Shown piece after piece: positions 1 through 12,000 of a stretch of DNA of 64,000 nt. The notes beneath the pieces are model-generated. The model made no database searches, was not told the origin of the DNA, and was given only the letters and a program-made list of their open reading frames with translations. The DNA is taken from contig JAHLJT010000631.1 in assembly GCA_031308135.1 (NCBI GenBank), forward strand, positions 190,606,955 through 190,670,954. Reading direction: 5' to 3'. The number at the start of each line of letters is the position of its first letter. Positions within the stretch are counted from its first letter, which is position 1. Source of the stretch: Acheta domesticus. Its lineage: Eukaryota; Arthropoda; Insecta; Orthoptera; Gryllidae. The position numbers and the translations under genes were made by a program.

Positions 1-120
1 CATATTTATGGAATACATTTGATTTTAGTCAAAATGTACCTGATGATGGAGACAAAATATCTCCGAAACGTTGTGAAACTCCAACTGTAAAACTTCAACT
101 TCGTTCTTCAATATTGTATT
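1..120 (+). repeat. Retroelement 3'-tail-like segment with a hammerhead-like core
   Basis: Around 42-70 the sequence reads CTGATGA, then a small hairpin (GGAGA, a 7-base loop, TCTCC), then GAAACGTTG. The CTGATGA-stem-GAAA order is the catalytic core pattern of hammerhead ribozymes, which are known in Penelope-like retroelements, and similar hairpin-GAAACGTTG blocks are common at the 3' ends of such elements. An extra U sits between CTGATGA and the stem, and I cannot find convincing stems I and III, so activity is doubtful. The element body would lie left of the window. Confidence 0.3.
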
Positions 121-744
121 AAATATATTTTATTTTCATATGATATGATTGTCTTTAATTAATGGAACCTTTCTTGATACAATGAAGAATAGACAATCAA
201 TAAAAACGTAATGATAAAATCCATACTTCCATTGATTTTATTATTATAGAATTTCAGTTATAATTACAAGCGATTGGATTGATTCAGTGTGTTACTTCCC
301 CAAACATTAACTATCTAGGGTCACCTGAACCTATTTTTATTCAATCATATAAACGCCCGTGAATCAATTCATAACAATTTAAACCTGTGGGGTCTCTATT
401 ATTTTCCAGATCAATAAATCTGTGATCAAGGGGTAAAAGTTTCTGACTCAAAAATCTTAGTTTTGAGAAAACAATGGTTAAGTTATTAAGTCAACGCTTT
501 TTCCTATGCTCAACACTATTTGCCAACGCTTTTCTCTCGCTAAGGAGCCAACATTTGAATTCGATCGTTTTACTAAAATCAAATATTGCTATTTAACTTG
601 TAGTTTCTTTACTTAACCAATTTCTCCAAAAATTGACTTAAGAACTTTTACCCCGTGACCACAGAAATATACAAAAAATTGAAGGAAAACGACCAAAAAA
701 TAGTTATAGAGAGCTGCTCGAGTTATGTAGAAACTGCTTGGTGA
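121..744. other. AT-rich DNA, no gene seen
   Basis: Frames are short and there is no recognisable protein or repeat boundary. Nothing can be assigned. Confidence 0.6.
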
Positions 745-1165
745 TGTGCGCATGGCTCGGAGACTGCGTGCAAATGCGCCGTTTCTGGGAACGTACGAGA
801 GAAGTGTGGAGTCCTTCGGGAAGGGCGAGGGGCGCGGAAGCCAGCTGAAGGGCAGTCCGCGAGTGGATGACGCGCGTGACGGAAGCGTAGGCTGGGGCGG
901 AAGAGGGCGGAAGGCGGGGGGCGGGGGGCGGGGCGGAGACGGCTGGGCTGCGCGCGAAGGAATAAGCCCTTTCTACGCCGATGCTATCTGCGCGTGAAAG
1001 GCGCCTGCCCTGCCCTGCCCTGCCCTTCGGAGCCCTTCAGGGCGCCGCGCGAGGGAAGGCGCGCAGTAAATACGCGCACTCTGCGGCCGCCCTGCCAGAT
1101 CCCGAGATTCGGATGGAAGTTGAAGGGCCGACTGGCGCCTGCGTGGGGGAGCTGGTGATTGGGAC
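745..1165. other. GC/CpG-rich island 1
   Basis: A sharp rise in GC with many CpG dinucleotides, GGGGCGG-type Sp1-like boxes near 895-945 and a short run of CCCTG pentamers near 1005-1026. The short open frames on both strands are the usual by-product of GC-rich DNA and resemble nothing known. It could be a promoter or first exon of an unseen gene, or a GC-rich repeat. No splice-joined coding frame supports a gene. Confidence 0.4.
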
Positions 1166-3055
1166 CGTATACAAATAAAACGAGGCGAACGATCCCAATA
1201 CGCCTCCACAATATTCCGGGTTTTCTATGTCCCACTCTCTTCTCCGCTTCTATTCCTCTTCCGTTCTCAACCATTTGCCTCCGACCGCTGCTTCTCATAC
1301 TCTCATTCCTCTTTCCCACCCAACTCTTCTTCCTCCTTTCCTCCACTCTTATCTCTGGGCTTCTACCTGCTCTTTTAGTCTCATTTATCTTTCCTTTCTT
1401 TTTCCACTTTTCTTTTTTCCTGTTTCGTTTCCTCTACGTGACCTTGCTCTTTTTTCTCTTCTTGTTCTGACATTCCATTGCTCCCACTATAACATTCTTT
1501 CCTTCTTTTCCTCAATCTCTTTCCCAGGGGTTACCTTTTTTAAGTACATTTCTGGGACAGTTAAAAATCGTTATATCTATGGGATATCTCTTCGTGTTTC
1601 CTTTCTTTTCTTTTCTCTTTTATTATTTAAATATACGACGCAGGAGGAAAGAAAGTATTTTCGCGTTAACGTAGAGACATGTATTGTGAGTAACGTTCGT
1701 ACATTTCATTCTGGGTTCTTTATGATCTCATTTTTCATTTTCCTTTGTAACCTAACCATGAGCGTATGAACATTTATTGCTAATTGCATTCGTTAGATCA
1801 TATGTAATAGTTATGGCGGTGCATGTTCTGTCCAACAGAAAATAAAACTACGTTTTTGCATTAATATATGTAAAGCATTTCTCCCTAATTTTTTACAATT
1901 ACGGAGGTCATTGAGTTCTTCAGCGTTTTTCATTGCAGATACACAAGTATGATATTGTATGGAGGCACAGGAGTTCTTTTATTTCCTTCCATCCTAGAAT
2001 ACTTCTCACTACTAAAATATGCAAGACATTAGATACACCATTTATGTCGCAGGTGATCTCAAACATGCGCCAATGTTGCTGAGATTAATGGAGAAACATA
2101 CAAAGGGGTGATAAAAGAACGCGTTACGGGATGTTCGCGAAATTTAGAGGACAGGAAATAAGGGCAGAGGGTAGACAGAAATAGGAAATAAAAATAAATC
2201 GCTAATATGTAAACTGAAACATTGAATACTTTTACATGGGGATAATGAAATGACCAAAAATGGATAACGAAGTGCTGGTTAGATGTCTCTACGTTGTTCG
2301 CGGGAGAATTCAAAAGAGTAGTGAAAAGATAGCAATCCGACTCCGTTAGGCAGGTGAAGTGTGCAATATATGTATATGAATACAATAATGAATGGGTCTT
2401 CATTTGAAATCTAAACCTCCTTATCGACGGTGAAGGAATGTCTTCGCATGATTGACGGAGCTCTAAGATCGAAAATAAGAAAACAAGAAAGAGTTTAACT
2501 TCTTTACATTTATTTATTGTATTAGTTTTATTCATAGGAATCGCAATTTACGTCAAAAAATTTAGCTGGAAAATAATTATATTAAAATTGTACTAGTTTT
2601 GTTTTTGCTATTTCGTTTCAAAATTAACTTGAATGGAAAAATTCATTTTTACACTTGAATGAGTAAAATCGTATAATTAATTTATGAAATAAATCATTAT
2701 TCTTTATTTCATAAACTTGTTAAATGTGTTTTGCAAAATTGGAGACAAATAGTTCGCCAAATAATTTAATGTGAAATGATATCTCAAGCAAATTTACTTA
2801 TATCTTCAGCTGTGAACATTCTTCTTCTCTTTACAAATTTCATATTGGGAGAATAAGTTAGATCGAGTGGCATTTACGAGTTCTGAAAGTTCATAACTTT
2901 TATTGTTATAATTAAAATGTTTATAGTTTTGTTTTTATGATTCATTTTAGGTCATGCTTCTTTAAAAGGTCATGCCACTTTGCTCTCACGGACCCAAATG
3001 TTTGAGGCAAAATCTTCGAAAGATTAAGGTTTTTGTGGGCCAATTTATTTTTTGT
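1166..3055. other. AT-rich DNA with a pyrimidine-rich stretch, no gene seen
   Basis: From about 1220 to 1660 the plus strand is strongly C/T rich (TTCCTCTTCC-like), so its apparent frames encode leucine, serine and phenylalanine strings with no family resemblance. The rest is AT-rich and featureless. Confidence 0.55.
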
Positions 3056-3059
3056 TAAC

Positions 3060-3510
3060 TGTTATCAGCTCCATTCTGCTCATCCCTGAGATGCTTAAGG
3101 CAGGAGGGAGCGTCAGGTGGAAGCAGGGGGAGATGGCCCGAGGCCGAAGTTAGACGAGCTGGTGGAGGGGGACGGACGAGAACTGCCGTGGGCCGCTGAT
3201 TCCGTCTCCCAGTCGGCGAGACCTCCGCCGAAATTGATATCGGCATTAGATAAGCTGCGGGCTTGTGCAAACCTGCACTCCCCCGCTCGCCAGGGGATAC
3301 GCGCGCTCGGAGGGGCAGCAAATCCGATGAGCTGGTGGCGGTGGTGGCGGAGGCGATGGGCGTGCGCCCTCGCACCCCCCCCCCGCGGCAAACAGACGGC
3401 GCCGCGCCCACCCGCCCGTGAGGGGGCGGAGGTGGACACGCCCACAAGGACAGACGCGCCAGAGAACAGGGGCGCCTTTGCGATGCTTTACCGTCGCATG
3501 GAATCAAACG
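3060..3510. other. GC/CpG-rich island 2
   Basis: GC-rich block with homopolymeric C (3375-3385) and GGTGG runs near 3330-3350. Overlapping open frames exist on both strands but none has a recognisable domain. The boundaries with flanking AT-rich DNA are abrupt, and a long polypyrimidine tract follows directly. Confidence 0.4.
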
Positions 3511-3529
3511 TTAAACACTGAATTACTGA

Positions 3530-3670
3530 TTCTTCTTCTCCTTCTCCTTTTTCTCCTCCTTCTCCTTCTCCTCCTCCTCCTTCTTCTCCTCCTCCTTCTT
3601 TTTTACCTTCTTCTCCTTTTCCTTCTTTTTCTTCTCCTCCTCTCTCTTCTTCTTTTTATTATTCTTTTCC
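3530..3670 (+). repeat. Polypyrimidine microsatellite (CTT/TCC)n
   Basis: About 140 bases almost entirely of C and T in TTC, TCC and CTT triplets. Such homopurine-homopyrimidine tracts can adopt triplex (H-DNA) structure. The frame reading leucines through it is not a gene. Confidence 0.8.
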
Positions 3671-5640
3671 TTATTTTTCATTTCCATCCCAATCGATCAT
3701 TTTTTCTCCTTCCTATTAATCTCCTTTAAACATTTTTTTAAGCATGAGCTGAAAATTGTGCATTTTCAGAAACGCTCAAACGACATTATCTCAAACAATG
3801 CTCCAAATGTTTCAAAGAAAATTGTATATAGGGCCAGGTTTTACTCCTCTATAATATTATTAAATTCGTATTAAAGTTCTACCGTTAGAGTGCCTAATAA
3901 TTGAGAAAATTATTTATGTTTATCTTGTGCATGTTCCGGTCATTCAAGGTAATATTCTTCAATTAAATATTTATTTTTTCTCCCCATTAAAACTGTTAAT
4001 ACCATCGTTGTTTCAAACATTTCAGTTATAAACCACTCGTCGCATCACTCGTTTCAGACTAAAGCGTAATTTACGAATCTCTTTTGCCTTTGATAAGTTT
4101 TAGGTCTTCAGAGACCTAAGAATATTCATATGATTAAATTATATATACATGTGACTGATATGACTTTTTGACAGTTCAGTTAATTTGTTATTTTTTTCAG
4201 CAATATTTGATGCAATTTCATAATTTGTATGCTCTTAAAAGAGACTCCAATGTTCGAACGTCTTTGCTTCAAATTGAAGCCATCCCTTAGTTTCCCTTAT
4301 CCCCGAAACCCTCCAAACCTACCCCAGGCTGAGTAAAACCGGCCGCGGAGAGAACAATTGAAAGCCTCCCACACTCGTTAACCATATCCATCTCCCTCAC
4401 CGAATATTCCTCGGCAGAAGCCCCGAGCGAAACTCTCTACCGACGTAAAATAGGAATCGCTCTTTTTTGAAGGAAAAAAGGAATTCAGCCCCTCTCAACT
4501 CACCGCAGCTTCGCTTAAGCGCCGGCGGTCTTATCGATTACGAAGCTTAATGAAGCATTTTTAGGATCTCAGAGGCTCTGTTAGTGCATTAGCGAGATTT
4601 TGTACGGGTGAACCTTGTCAGAAAGGTGAGAAAGAGTGGGAAGTTTATGTATAGGAATTGTCTGCTCTAGGTATATACTACATAATATGTACCGTAGATT
4701 AACTGTTAGCAGATTTTCGTTTATTTATTTCTCCCAATAATTTATGTGTTCTGTTGTCTGATTTTTTACCAAAAGTAAATTTTGCGAACGAATTAATACT
4801 TTTTGCCTTTTTTAAAATGAATACCATAATGGATAAATGTATTTACTTTTCCCTTTAAGTGCTAGAATTCCCGTTAATTCATTTTGCATATATATTAAAG
4901 TATAAACGTTTAGACAGGGGGGATTTCTGGTTGACGGACATATGAATATTCTCCGGTGTGAAATAATTCTGACGACTTACAATATTTTGTCTTAAAATAA
5001 TCGTTGTTATGGTGGTGGTGAAAGTTGTTATTGCTGTTGTAGTTCTTGATTTGAAATATAATGTAGTTCATTACATTCACTAAATAGTTCTGAAAACCTA
5101 ACGAATCTGCTAACCTTTTGACGAACTTATTGCACTTTGAATTAAATGCGAAATTTGAGGAAATAGATGTAGGTATGATACACTAAATGGGATATTATGT
5201 TCAGTTACCTAAATTCACTGATACTTTAGGTTAAGATTATTAATGTAAATTAAAATTAAGAAAGTAAGTATCTATATTACTAATTTTCAATTCGTGCAGA
5301 AATTGAAGGAAAACGTTGCGATAATGTGAGAAGTATATGTTTTACCATATCTAATACCACCCAGCACCAATCCAAAAAAAATTGAACAATTTTCATTTTT
5401 TCACGAAAGATGCAGATATTTGATTGAGTTATTTCGCCTGTTCTCAAGCTGTGTGCATCATTATAATTCTCTTGCTCAGTACATCACTGCTTATGACATA
5501 GTTGACGTTGTACTACAGTTAGTGTCCAAAGAGGAGGCCGCCTTCTATTAAATTATTGGGTGCGTTATCAAATTGTTTCGCAAAGGAGCAGCAACTTCTT
5601 TGCTATTCTTGTTATGAAAAGAATTGTTGTATGCACTTTG
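3671..5640. other. Intergenic DNA, no gene seen
   Basis: AT-rich overall. A more balanced, less repetitive patch at about 4290-4580 stands out from its surroundings (it includes GGCCGCGG and CGCCGGCGG), but it has no coding frame. Confidence 0.5.
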
Positions 5641-5641
5641 T

Positions 5642-5644
<3 letters not shown>

Positions 5645-5688
<44 letters not shown>
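5645..5688 (+). repeat. (AT)22 microsatellite
   Basis: Uninterrupted AT dinucleotides for 44 bases, followed by a short GA run. Confidence 0.95.
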
Positions 5689-5690
<2 letters not shown>

Positions 5691-7309
5691 AGAGAGAGAT
5701 AGTGTATGCTTCATATATTGTAGTATATATATGAAGGCCATTTTCAGTTAAAATATGGAATTCATTGCAGTCATATGAACGAAATTTATTTGTTTTTCTT
5801 GTGCTGTGAGCGTGCTATCTTTTGGAAAACAATTTGTTATGGTTTAGTGAGAAGAACTGATCCTGCTGTAAGCCACTAGACTAAAAAATGTGAAATATTT
5901 AATTAAACTGAGCATTCACTTTTGTCTTTTAAACTTTTGAACCATTACTGGTCTCGTATATCACGTTATCTGTTCTTCTGAACAAAACCGACTCACTTCG
6001 AGTGTACAATGGAGACCGATCTAGAAGGTGTTCTTGTTAAGCATCAAACTTAAACTCATACATTAATTTAATGTTTTAGAGTTAAAATAACTTAATCGTA
6101 TCGCATTATTAACGTATCAGGAACATTGAGGTAAGAACAACCAAACATGTTTGATTCATTTGCTTTCACAGATTTTCTTCTTATTAATTAGTCCATGTAA
6201 TGATGGATTTAGAAATGAAGTACCGGTTTGATGATATTTTCTTTTGTAAATACTTCATTTAGTTTCTTTTTCATCTGTACTAAAATGCTATAAAAGAATT
6301 CGTAACATAAATATAATTAATAAGTGAATTGAAATTAAAATGTGCCTTTGAGATACAGCCTTTTGAAGTTTGTGATGCATCTAAAAAGCCTCACGCTCGA
6401 GACCAAGAAACTTTACCCACCCCTCTCTCGTACATTATTCACGACAAGCGTCGGCCCCGAAATCATAAAGCAGTTCCCCCACATGTGTCGTAGAGCGCCC
6501 CTTCTCCCCGACGTCTACCTTTTGTTGCTTGGAGAACCTTTCTGCGTGTTCCTTTTCTCCTGCCTCTTTCCTGTCCTCTTCTCGGAGTGTTCTTTATTTC
6601 TTCTTTTACAAATATCGTCAGTTGCAAATTACACGAGCACTACGTTCCACTTTCTGTTGCAAGTATTAATTCGCTAATCTTTTTTAACTTCGTGCACATA
6701 GATTTTTTTCTTTTTTAACATTATCACACTTCTTTTACCCTAGCCTTACACTGCATTGTTTGTTCACTTTCAGCGTTCCAAACGGCACATTTCTTTCCGC
6801 GAATACTCAATGTCTACTTCTACTCTTCCACGTTTCTTCACCTAGTATTTCTTTTTTAATTTTCCTAGTCACATCTACTCCAGCATGTCTACATAAGCCT
6901 CTATTAGTACACGCCCAATCCATCAATTCATAGCTTTTCTTATTTTCAAGGCATATATAAATAGGTAATTATTATTTTTATTATTATTCCTCTAATTCAC
7001 GACTAGAGATATTATGAGTCTGTTGATTATAAAGTCTACTCCGGTTTGCAAACAACTTTTTAACGAGTAGATCTAGGAACATTCGGTGCCGCAACAATAC
7101 TTTGCCCAAAATATGGTCTGTTTATTATTATTATTATTAATGTTATTATTATTATAATTAAAATTTTATTACTATTTTATTATTATTACTATTTACATCA
7201 TCACATCCAAAGATGCATCCCCATTATGGATGTACTCATACGTTTTTATTTCGCGCTAACAATTAAAAAAAATATACGTGAGGATTTGAACTGAAATTGG
7301 ACCCCCGTG
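5689..7309. other. Intergenic DNA, no gene seen
   Basis: AT-rich, with a balanced patch at about 6380-6560 and ATT-rich low-complexity stretches at 6967-6990 and 7121-7193. No coding sequence is supported. Confidence 0.5.
7121..7193 (+). repeat. ATT-rich imperfect microsatellite
   Basis: Imperfect TTA/ATT triplets with interruptions. Confidence 0.8.
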
Positions 7310-7640
7310 AAATACTTTCTGAATCCGGCACTGGTCCACGTGGAGCCTCTTCGCGCTGCAGCGTGCTTTCCGCGTTGCTATTCCGCACCCGAGAGACGCC
7401 TCCAGACGCGCGAGCACACAGGACACGAGAAAAAGGGGCGGCAACAAACAACGCTGGCGAAAAAGTAAAAGAGGTTCTATCCGTCTCGAGGGGCCATAAC
7501 TGCCACTTCCGGCGGCGTGTATTCATTTCCGGCGCAATCTCGCGCGCCCGCGCCTCCGGCGCCTCCAGCGGCTGTGCAGTGAACCAGTCTTCCTTCTTTT
7601 TGTTCGCGGAAAGGTTGCTTTGCTTCCGTTGTTCGTGTTG
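7310..7640. other. GC/CpG-rich island 3
   Basis: GC-rich block in AT-rich surroundings, with CpG-dense stretches such as 7515-7565. It has open frames on both strands of similar length and no recognisable protein. It could be a promoter or 5' exon of an unseen gene. Confidence 0.35.
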
Positions 7641-9200
7641 TTTCAACATGTATAAACAGTGGAAACCACGAAAAATACTTCTTGTTCGACTAATATCGTT
7701 TCGCGTTTTATTTTCTCACAATTACCTGTTGTAAAGAGATGTTCAGGTTATTTTTTCCAGAGTTTTGTCCGCACCTGTGGGCAAAACATGCTTGCTTACA
7801 AGAATGTTCACGACTTAATTGTCTATAAACGTTGTGATTTTATGTTTGTAAATGACATTTCAAAGGAAACATTCGTTTTATTATAAAAGTTGTAATACAC
7901 CTAAAAAATATAAGAAGAGCTCTCAATCCTCTCTGACAGAATCTTGATTTCAGAAGTCAACGTTTATTCTCCGAATTTAAGTAAAAAACGTAGTCTAAAT
8001 GTTGAAACCTTTTGTGTTACGGCTTTATGATACTCTCATAGTATTATAAAAGAATATCAGCATAGATGACATACTTTTCTGATGCTCTTTCTTGTAATTC
8101 TCTTACTTTATCACTATTTTCGAAGTGATGTATTTAATTCAATGGAAAGCAATATCTTATTATTACTTAAAAAGCATGTTGTCTCATAATGTTTCTAACA
8201 GAGTGACTAAAAGAAAATAATCATAAGCCATGCTAAAATGATGGATTGAGTTAACCAGATTAATATGTTTTAAACCTTCCTGCCTTTGTTATTAACTAAC
8301 AATTTGATTAATTGTTTCGGAGATCCAATTATCGTAATTTACAGATCACAAAGTGTCGTTCACTGGAAAAATTTGAATGTTGATACTATGGTCATTTGAA
8401 GCACACCAGTGATTAACGACTACACATCAAAAATTTCCAATGAGCGTCCGTGAAAATCAATGGTAATACATTCCTGAGGCGTGCCAAACAAACGCAAATC
8501 GCCATGCTAATGACGGATTAACGATGATAAATTTAACGCATAACACCGTAGAAGCCTATTGCCCTTCGTTAAAGCACATTGTAATATGTCCCTCTTGGGG
8601 TCCCCTCCCTCTCCAGCCACTTCTCTGAAGTGATTCAGTGTGACCTCGATGCTCGAATACAAATTCATTAATCACTCCTGACAACCTTTCCTTGACGCAT
8701 CTGTTTTCCTGCCGAATTTCTTAAGTCACTAGTGAGACTGAACGTTGAAAAAATTGGTATATATAAAGTTTATACTATTTATCTTTATATAAACATGAAA
8801 TAAAATAAGTGTTTATTATCCACAAAAGATATTGTATTTTTTATGCTTCGTTTTGGCATGAATTAAATATTTCTCAAAAATGTGCTCCTTACTCAAATAA
8901 TAGTGCTAAGTAGCACGTTCTTTCTCGCATTATTTGCAAGGGCTACGCAATATTACGCTACATTAACTTCTAAAAATGTTTCCAAACAGCAAATATCTTT
9001 CTTCGCGCAGATATTTGAACTTTGGTACATGGAGTTAACTTGTCATGAGGTTTCCCGCTACACCACAAGTCCCAATGCTAATCTCGACTTCCCAGAAGCC
9101 TAAAAAAAACTGATTTCTCGCATTATTTGTAACATATGCAATTTTTGAATATCAGAGAGTTCAACGAATATTAGACTTGCGCCGTATTTAAGCGTTTTTG
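7641..9200. other. Intergenic DNA with a possible regulatory patch at 8440-8720
   Basis: AT-rich with no gene. The patch at 8440-8720 is more complex: within about 60 bases near 8495-8550 it contains a POU-like ATGCTAAT, a GGATTA and several TAA-core homeodomain-like sites. That is suggestive of an enhancer but not proof. Confidence 0.35.
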
Positions 9201-9560
9201 CGTTATCTAGGAACAAAGTTTAATCAGTCAATTTGAAGCCATTTTGGGGGAAATTTTGAAAATGTTGAGGCTTCGTGTAAAGTACTCCCCAAAAATCAAA
9301 ATATTTGATTCAAACTTGCGAAGCCATGAATTCGTCGATCAATCGGGGAGTAACAATTTTCTGAAAATAGTCTGAACGGTTTAGATTCTAGCTTTCACCA
9401 TAGATGGGCAGACGGAGATATGTTTTGCAGTTAATCGATTTTTCGGTAACAAAAAACTACAAATTGTAGATTCTGATTACAGGTGTTAGGGGAAGTACAT
9501 TACTCCACGTAGGAATAATACCCACATTTTTGTCACCAGAGACAGATAATACAAAATTTT
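9201..9560 (+). repeat. Dispersed AT-rich repeat, relative of the array at 26.1-27.3 kb
   Basis: Shares an ordered series of short blocks with 27,031-27,340: GCC plus a TTTTG-rich start, AAAGTAC-CCC, ATCNNNCGGGGAGTAAC or its variant, GAACGGTTTAG, a GCTAGC/TAGCTTTCACCA-like block, a CAGACGGA block, AATCGATTTTT and GTGTTAGGGGA. Here the CAGACGGA block has not expanded into a minisatellite. Confidence 0.5.
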
Positions 9561-9967
9561 CCGTCAGAAAATCGTCGATTTTTATGCAGAACTACAATAC
9601 TTACTCTTTACTAAGTAAATGAAATAAAGCAAGAAAAAAGTTCTAAACCACTTTTTTCTAATGAATAACAAATCACATAAAATGTGATATTTGATGGGGC
9701 AAATGAGCATGTTAGTACAAGGTTTCACTCTTCATGGTAATTGAAAGTAATTTATACAGCACACTTTCGAGTCAGGGTGAAGCAAGGTTGCTTTTCGTAC
9801 TGTGCGAAAGTAAATTGCGGTCACTTCACCTCAGCATCATTACGTTTGGGGTAAATGCACAAAGATATCTCGCTATAAAAAATGCACAGAGATCTCTCGC
9901 TATAAAAAGACAGGAGACTAAGGGAACTTTCTTGTTCTAATTGCTTCAAAGTATGTAGTGGGGGGAA

Positions 9968-9998
<31 letters not shown>

Positions 9999-10560
9999 GT
10001 CTTTGTATCTTTTTATAGGAAATGCTCCCTGCGGCTTTGGAGGTCATCAGAGATGGGCATTGAAATAAATCGCCCGGTTCTAAGGTTTGTAATGGAGCCA
10101 CTACTTTAAGACACTACTTCGATATCCATTTGGAACTGATAGGAGGAAACTCGTAAATGTTCGTTCGGCACAGCCGTCCTTTAGAGTTATCATCAAGGTA
10201 GTGGCCAGCTTCGGCAGAACTAGTTTTCTGGTGTCAAAACTATATCACAGACGATCTGAAACAGATTCTACTAGACTATTAAACCAGTAGCATTGAAAGC
10301 TTTGAACCTTTAAGGAAAACGTCATGGGATGGGAGAGAATAGACATGAGATGATCTAGACATGACTTATCCGTCTGACTTCATCAGAAATCTCTTTACCA
10401 GGAACTGAAGAAACGAACGATGGAGAAGAAGGGTTCTGAAAACTCCTGGGCATGCATGGATGGAACCTTTTTATTTTTTGACTGACTATAATGCCAATTG
10501 CAATTCTCTTTTGTATCCAGAAACTCCTTGATAAGACGCCATGAAAGTACATCTACCAAA
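9561..10560. other. Intergenic DNA, no gene seen
   Basis: AT-rich to balanced. It includes a short local direct repeat near 9860-9910 (ATCTCGCTATAAAAAATGCACAGAGA then ATCTCTCGCTATAAAAAG, approximately) and a CT microsatellite. No coding sequence is supported. Confidence 0.5.
9968..9994 (+). repeat. (TC)n microsatellite
   Basis: 27 bases of TC dinucleotides, followed by TGTC repeats. Confidence 0.9.
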
Positions 10561-10569
10561 AACTCTCTG

Positions 10570-11050
10570 CAGACTAGGCTGGGCCTCCAGCTTTGCTACG
10601 TGGCGTTCTGCATACACAGCCGGACGTTGTGGTGGTATAAGCACGGTTTACAAAACGAGTTTCACGGGATCGTCCTAGGCGACGACTTTTGCATAGGGCG
10701 AGCTCGCTTTTATTTGGGGCCTGCGAGATGAGCCCGCTGGGCGGAGCGCGTGCGTGCAGCGTGACGTCTCGCGATACATCACGGCGCATTACCATTTGGC
10801 GGGGAGCGTTCCGCCGCGCGCACGCGCGTGTAGACACGGCGCCGGCACCGCCCGCTACCGCCTTCTTTTTTTTTTCGACAAAGTCCCGCACGCGGTCGGC
10901 CCGGTGCCCATTGTCAACGGCTGCGCCTTCCCCTTCCCCCACCTCCTCACCCTCCCTTACCATTCCCCGCCGCGGGCAAAACACGCATCCGCGCTCGTCT
11001 GTTCGGGGAGGTGTACATCTCGGGCGCCGCCCCCTCTACGCTGGAGCGAA
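10570..11050. other. GC/CpG-rich island 4
   Basis: CpG-dense block (for example 10,735-10,860) ending in a C-rich, pyrimidine-rich part. Long frames overlap on both strands without recognisable domains. It adjoins a SINE cluster on its right. Confidence 0.35.
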
Positions 11051-11067
11051 TGTTTTCAACTACTGTA

Positions 11068-11600
11068 GGCTTAGGTGGTTCAGAGCGTCAATTGATGTCA
11101 CTGCAGTGTTGTTGACTGGGAGAGCGTAGGGTTCGAGTCCCGATCTAGCGGGGTTATTCCACAAACAGGAATCTCCCACCAGCGGGACACCTGATCGTTA
11201 GCCTGAAGGTGCAGGCAGTGGGGAGACGGGATGGGAGCCCGGAGTCGCCTGGACCTTAGTTCAGGAGGCCCCCAGTTGGACTCTTGGCTTCGTCGTGGCA
11301 GTGGCCCAATATTCTGGGCATAGAGGAGGGACTTGGTGTCCCGGCGCATATGAGTGGCGAGTTGTCATACAGGCTACATTGACTTCCGGTACTAGCCCGG
11401 ATAGCTAGTAACTCTGAGCTGGCAGAGAGGCCTTAGACCCAGGCATTGTATTGGCAGGTTGCCGCGAAGGCTGCCTTCCGGCGAGATCCGGATGTTGGTC
11501 AAAAGGTGTACTTGTACACCTGATTAGGGTGAGGATAGAGGCTAACGCCTAGGAGCCCACCCTGGGACTTCGGCCCTCTAATACAGTAGAAGTGCTGGTG
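11068..11600 (+). repeat. Repeat with a tRNA-like head (SINE-related)
   Basis: The first 90 bases look tRNA-derived: an A-box-like TTAGGTGGTTCAGAGCG followed about 55 bases later by a B box, GGGTTCGAGTCCCG. These are the internal RNA polymerase III promoter elements. The GC-richer sequence after it is probably SINE body or other repeats. No target duplication was found, so the right end is approximate. Confidence 0.4.
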
Positions 11601-11639
11601 GTGCCATTTGGCATAGCACTTATACACATTACAGCGGAT

Positions 11640-12000
11640 CACCACTCCGGCAGGAACAAGCTCTAAATTCCCGACCGGTCTCCCGGTGTGTGTGGGAGTG
11701 TAGTGTGAGTGTGTGTGTGTGTGTGTGTTGTTAAGTGATGACGATAGGACAAGGAAGGGGAAGGAAAGATCGCCCGCACTCCGTGGCACGTTTGTTAGGG
11801 TACTGCCCACTCAAGCATTCGTTTGGTATTGATCAGAGGAACCACGAAAAACTACCGATCGCAGCAGCTGGCCACTGGGATTCTCCTCCACACAGCGACT
11901 GAATTATATCTAATTAGTGTCGAAAATACTGCCACCGTCGGGACTCGAACCTAGTACCTCCCAGTCAGAGGCACTGCAGTGACAGCCACCTCTGCCAGCA
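11640..12000 (-). mobile_element. tRNA-derived SINE, family A (reverse)
   Basis: On the minus strand the head carries a B box GGTTCGAGTCCCGACGG, followed by a body that aligns block by block with 16,590-16,965: the CGACA-CTAAT region, CAGTCGCTG, the CGATCGGTAGTTTTTCGTGG-type block, CCACGG and GCGATCTTTCC. Two independent copies with the same order show it is a dispersed family. A GT microsatellite (11,709-11,728) lies inside it. Confidence 0.6.
11709..11728 (+). repeat. (GT)10 microsatellite
   Basis: Pure GT dinucleotides within the SINE body. Confidence 0.9.

Noticed and set aside
3418..3729. Leucine-rich frame of about 100 residues
   Set aside because: Reads through a polypyrimidine microsatellite.
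11068..11165. A genuine tRNA gene
   Set aside because: A and B boxes are present but a cloverleaf with a normal acceptor stem cannot be formed by eye; the context is SINE-like. The same holds for the heads at 17.4, 17.9, 23.6, 33.5 and 39.3 kb.
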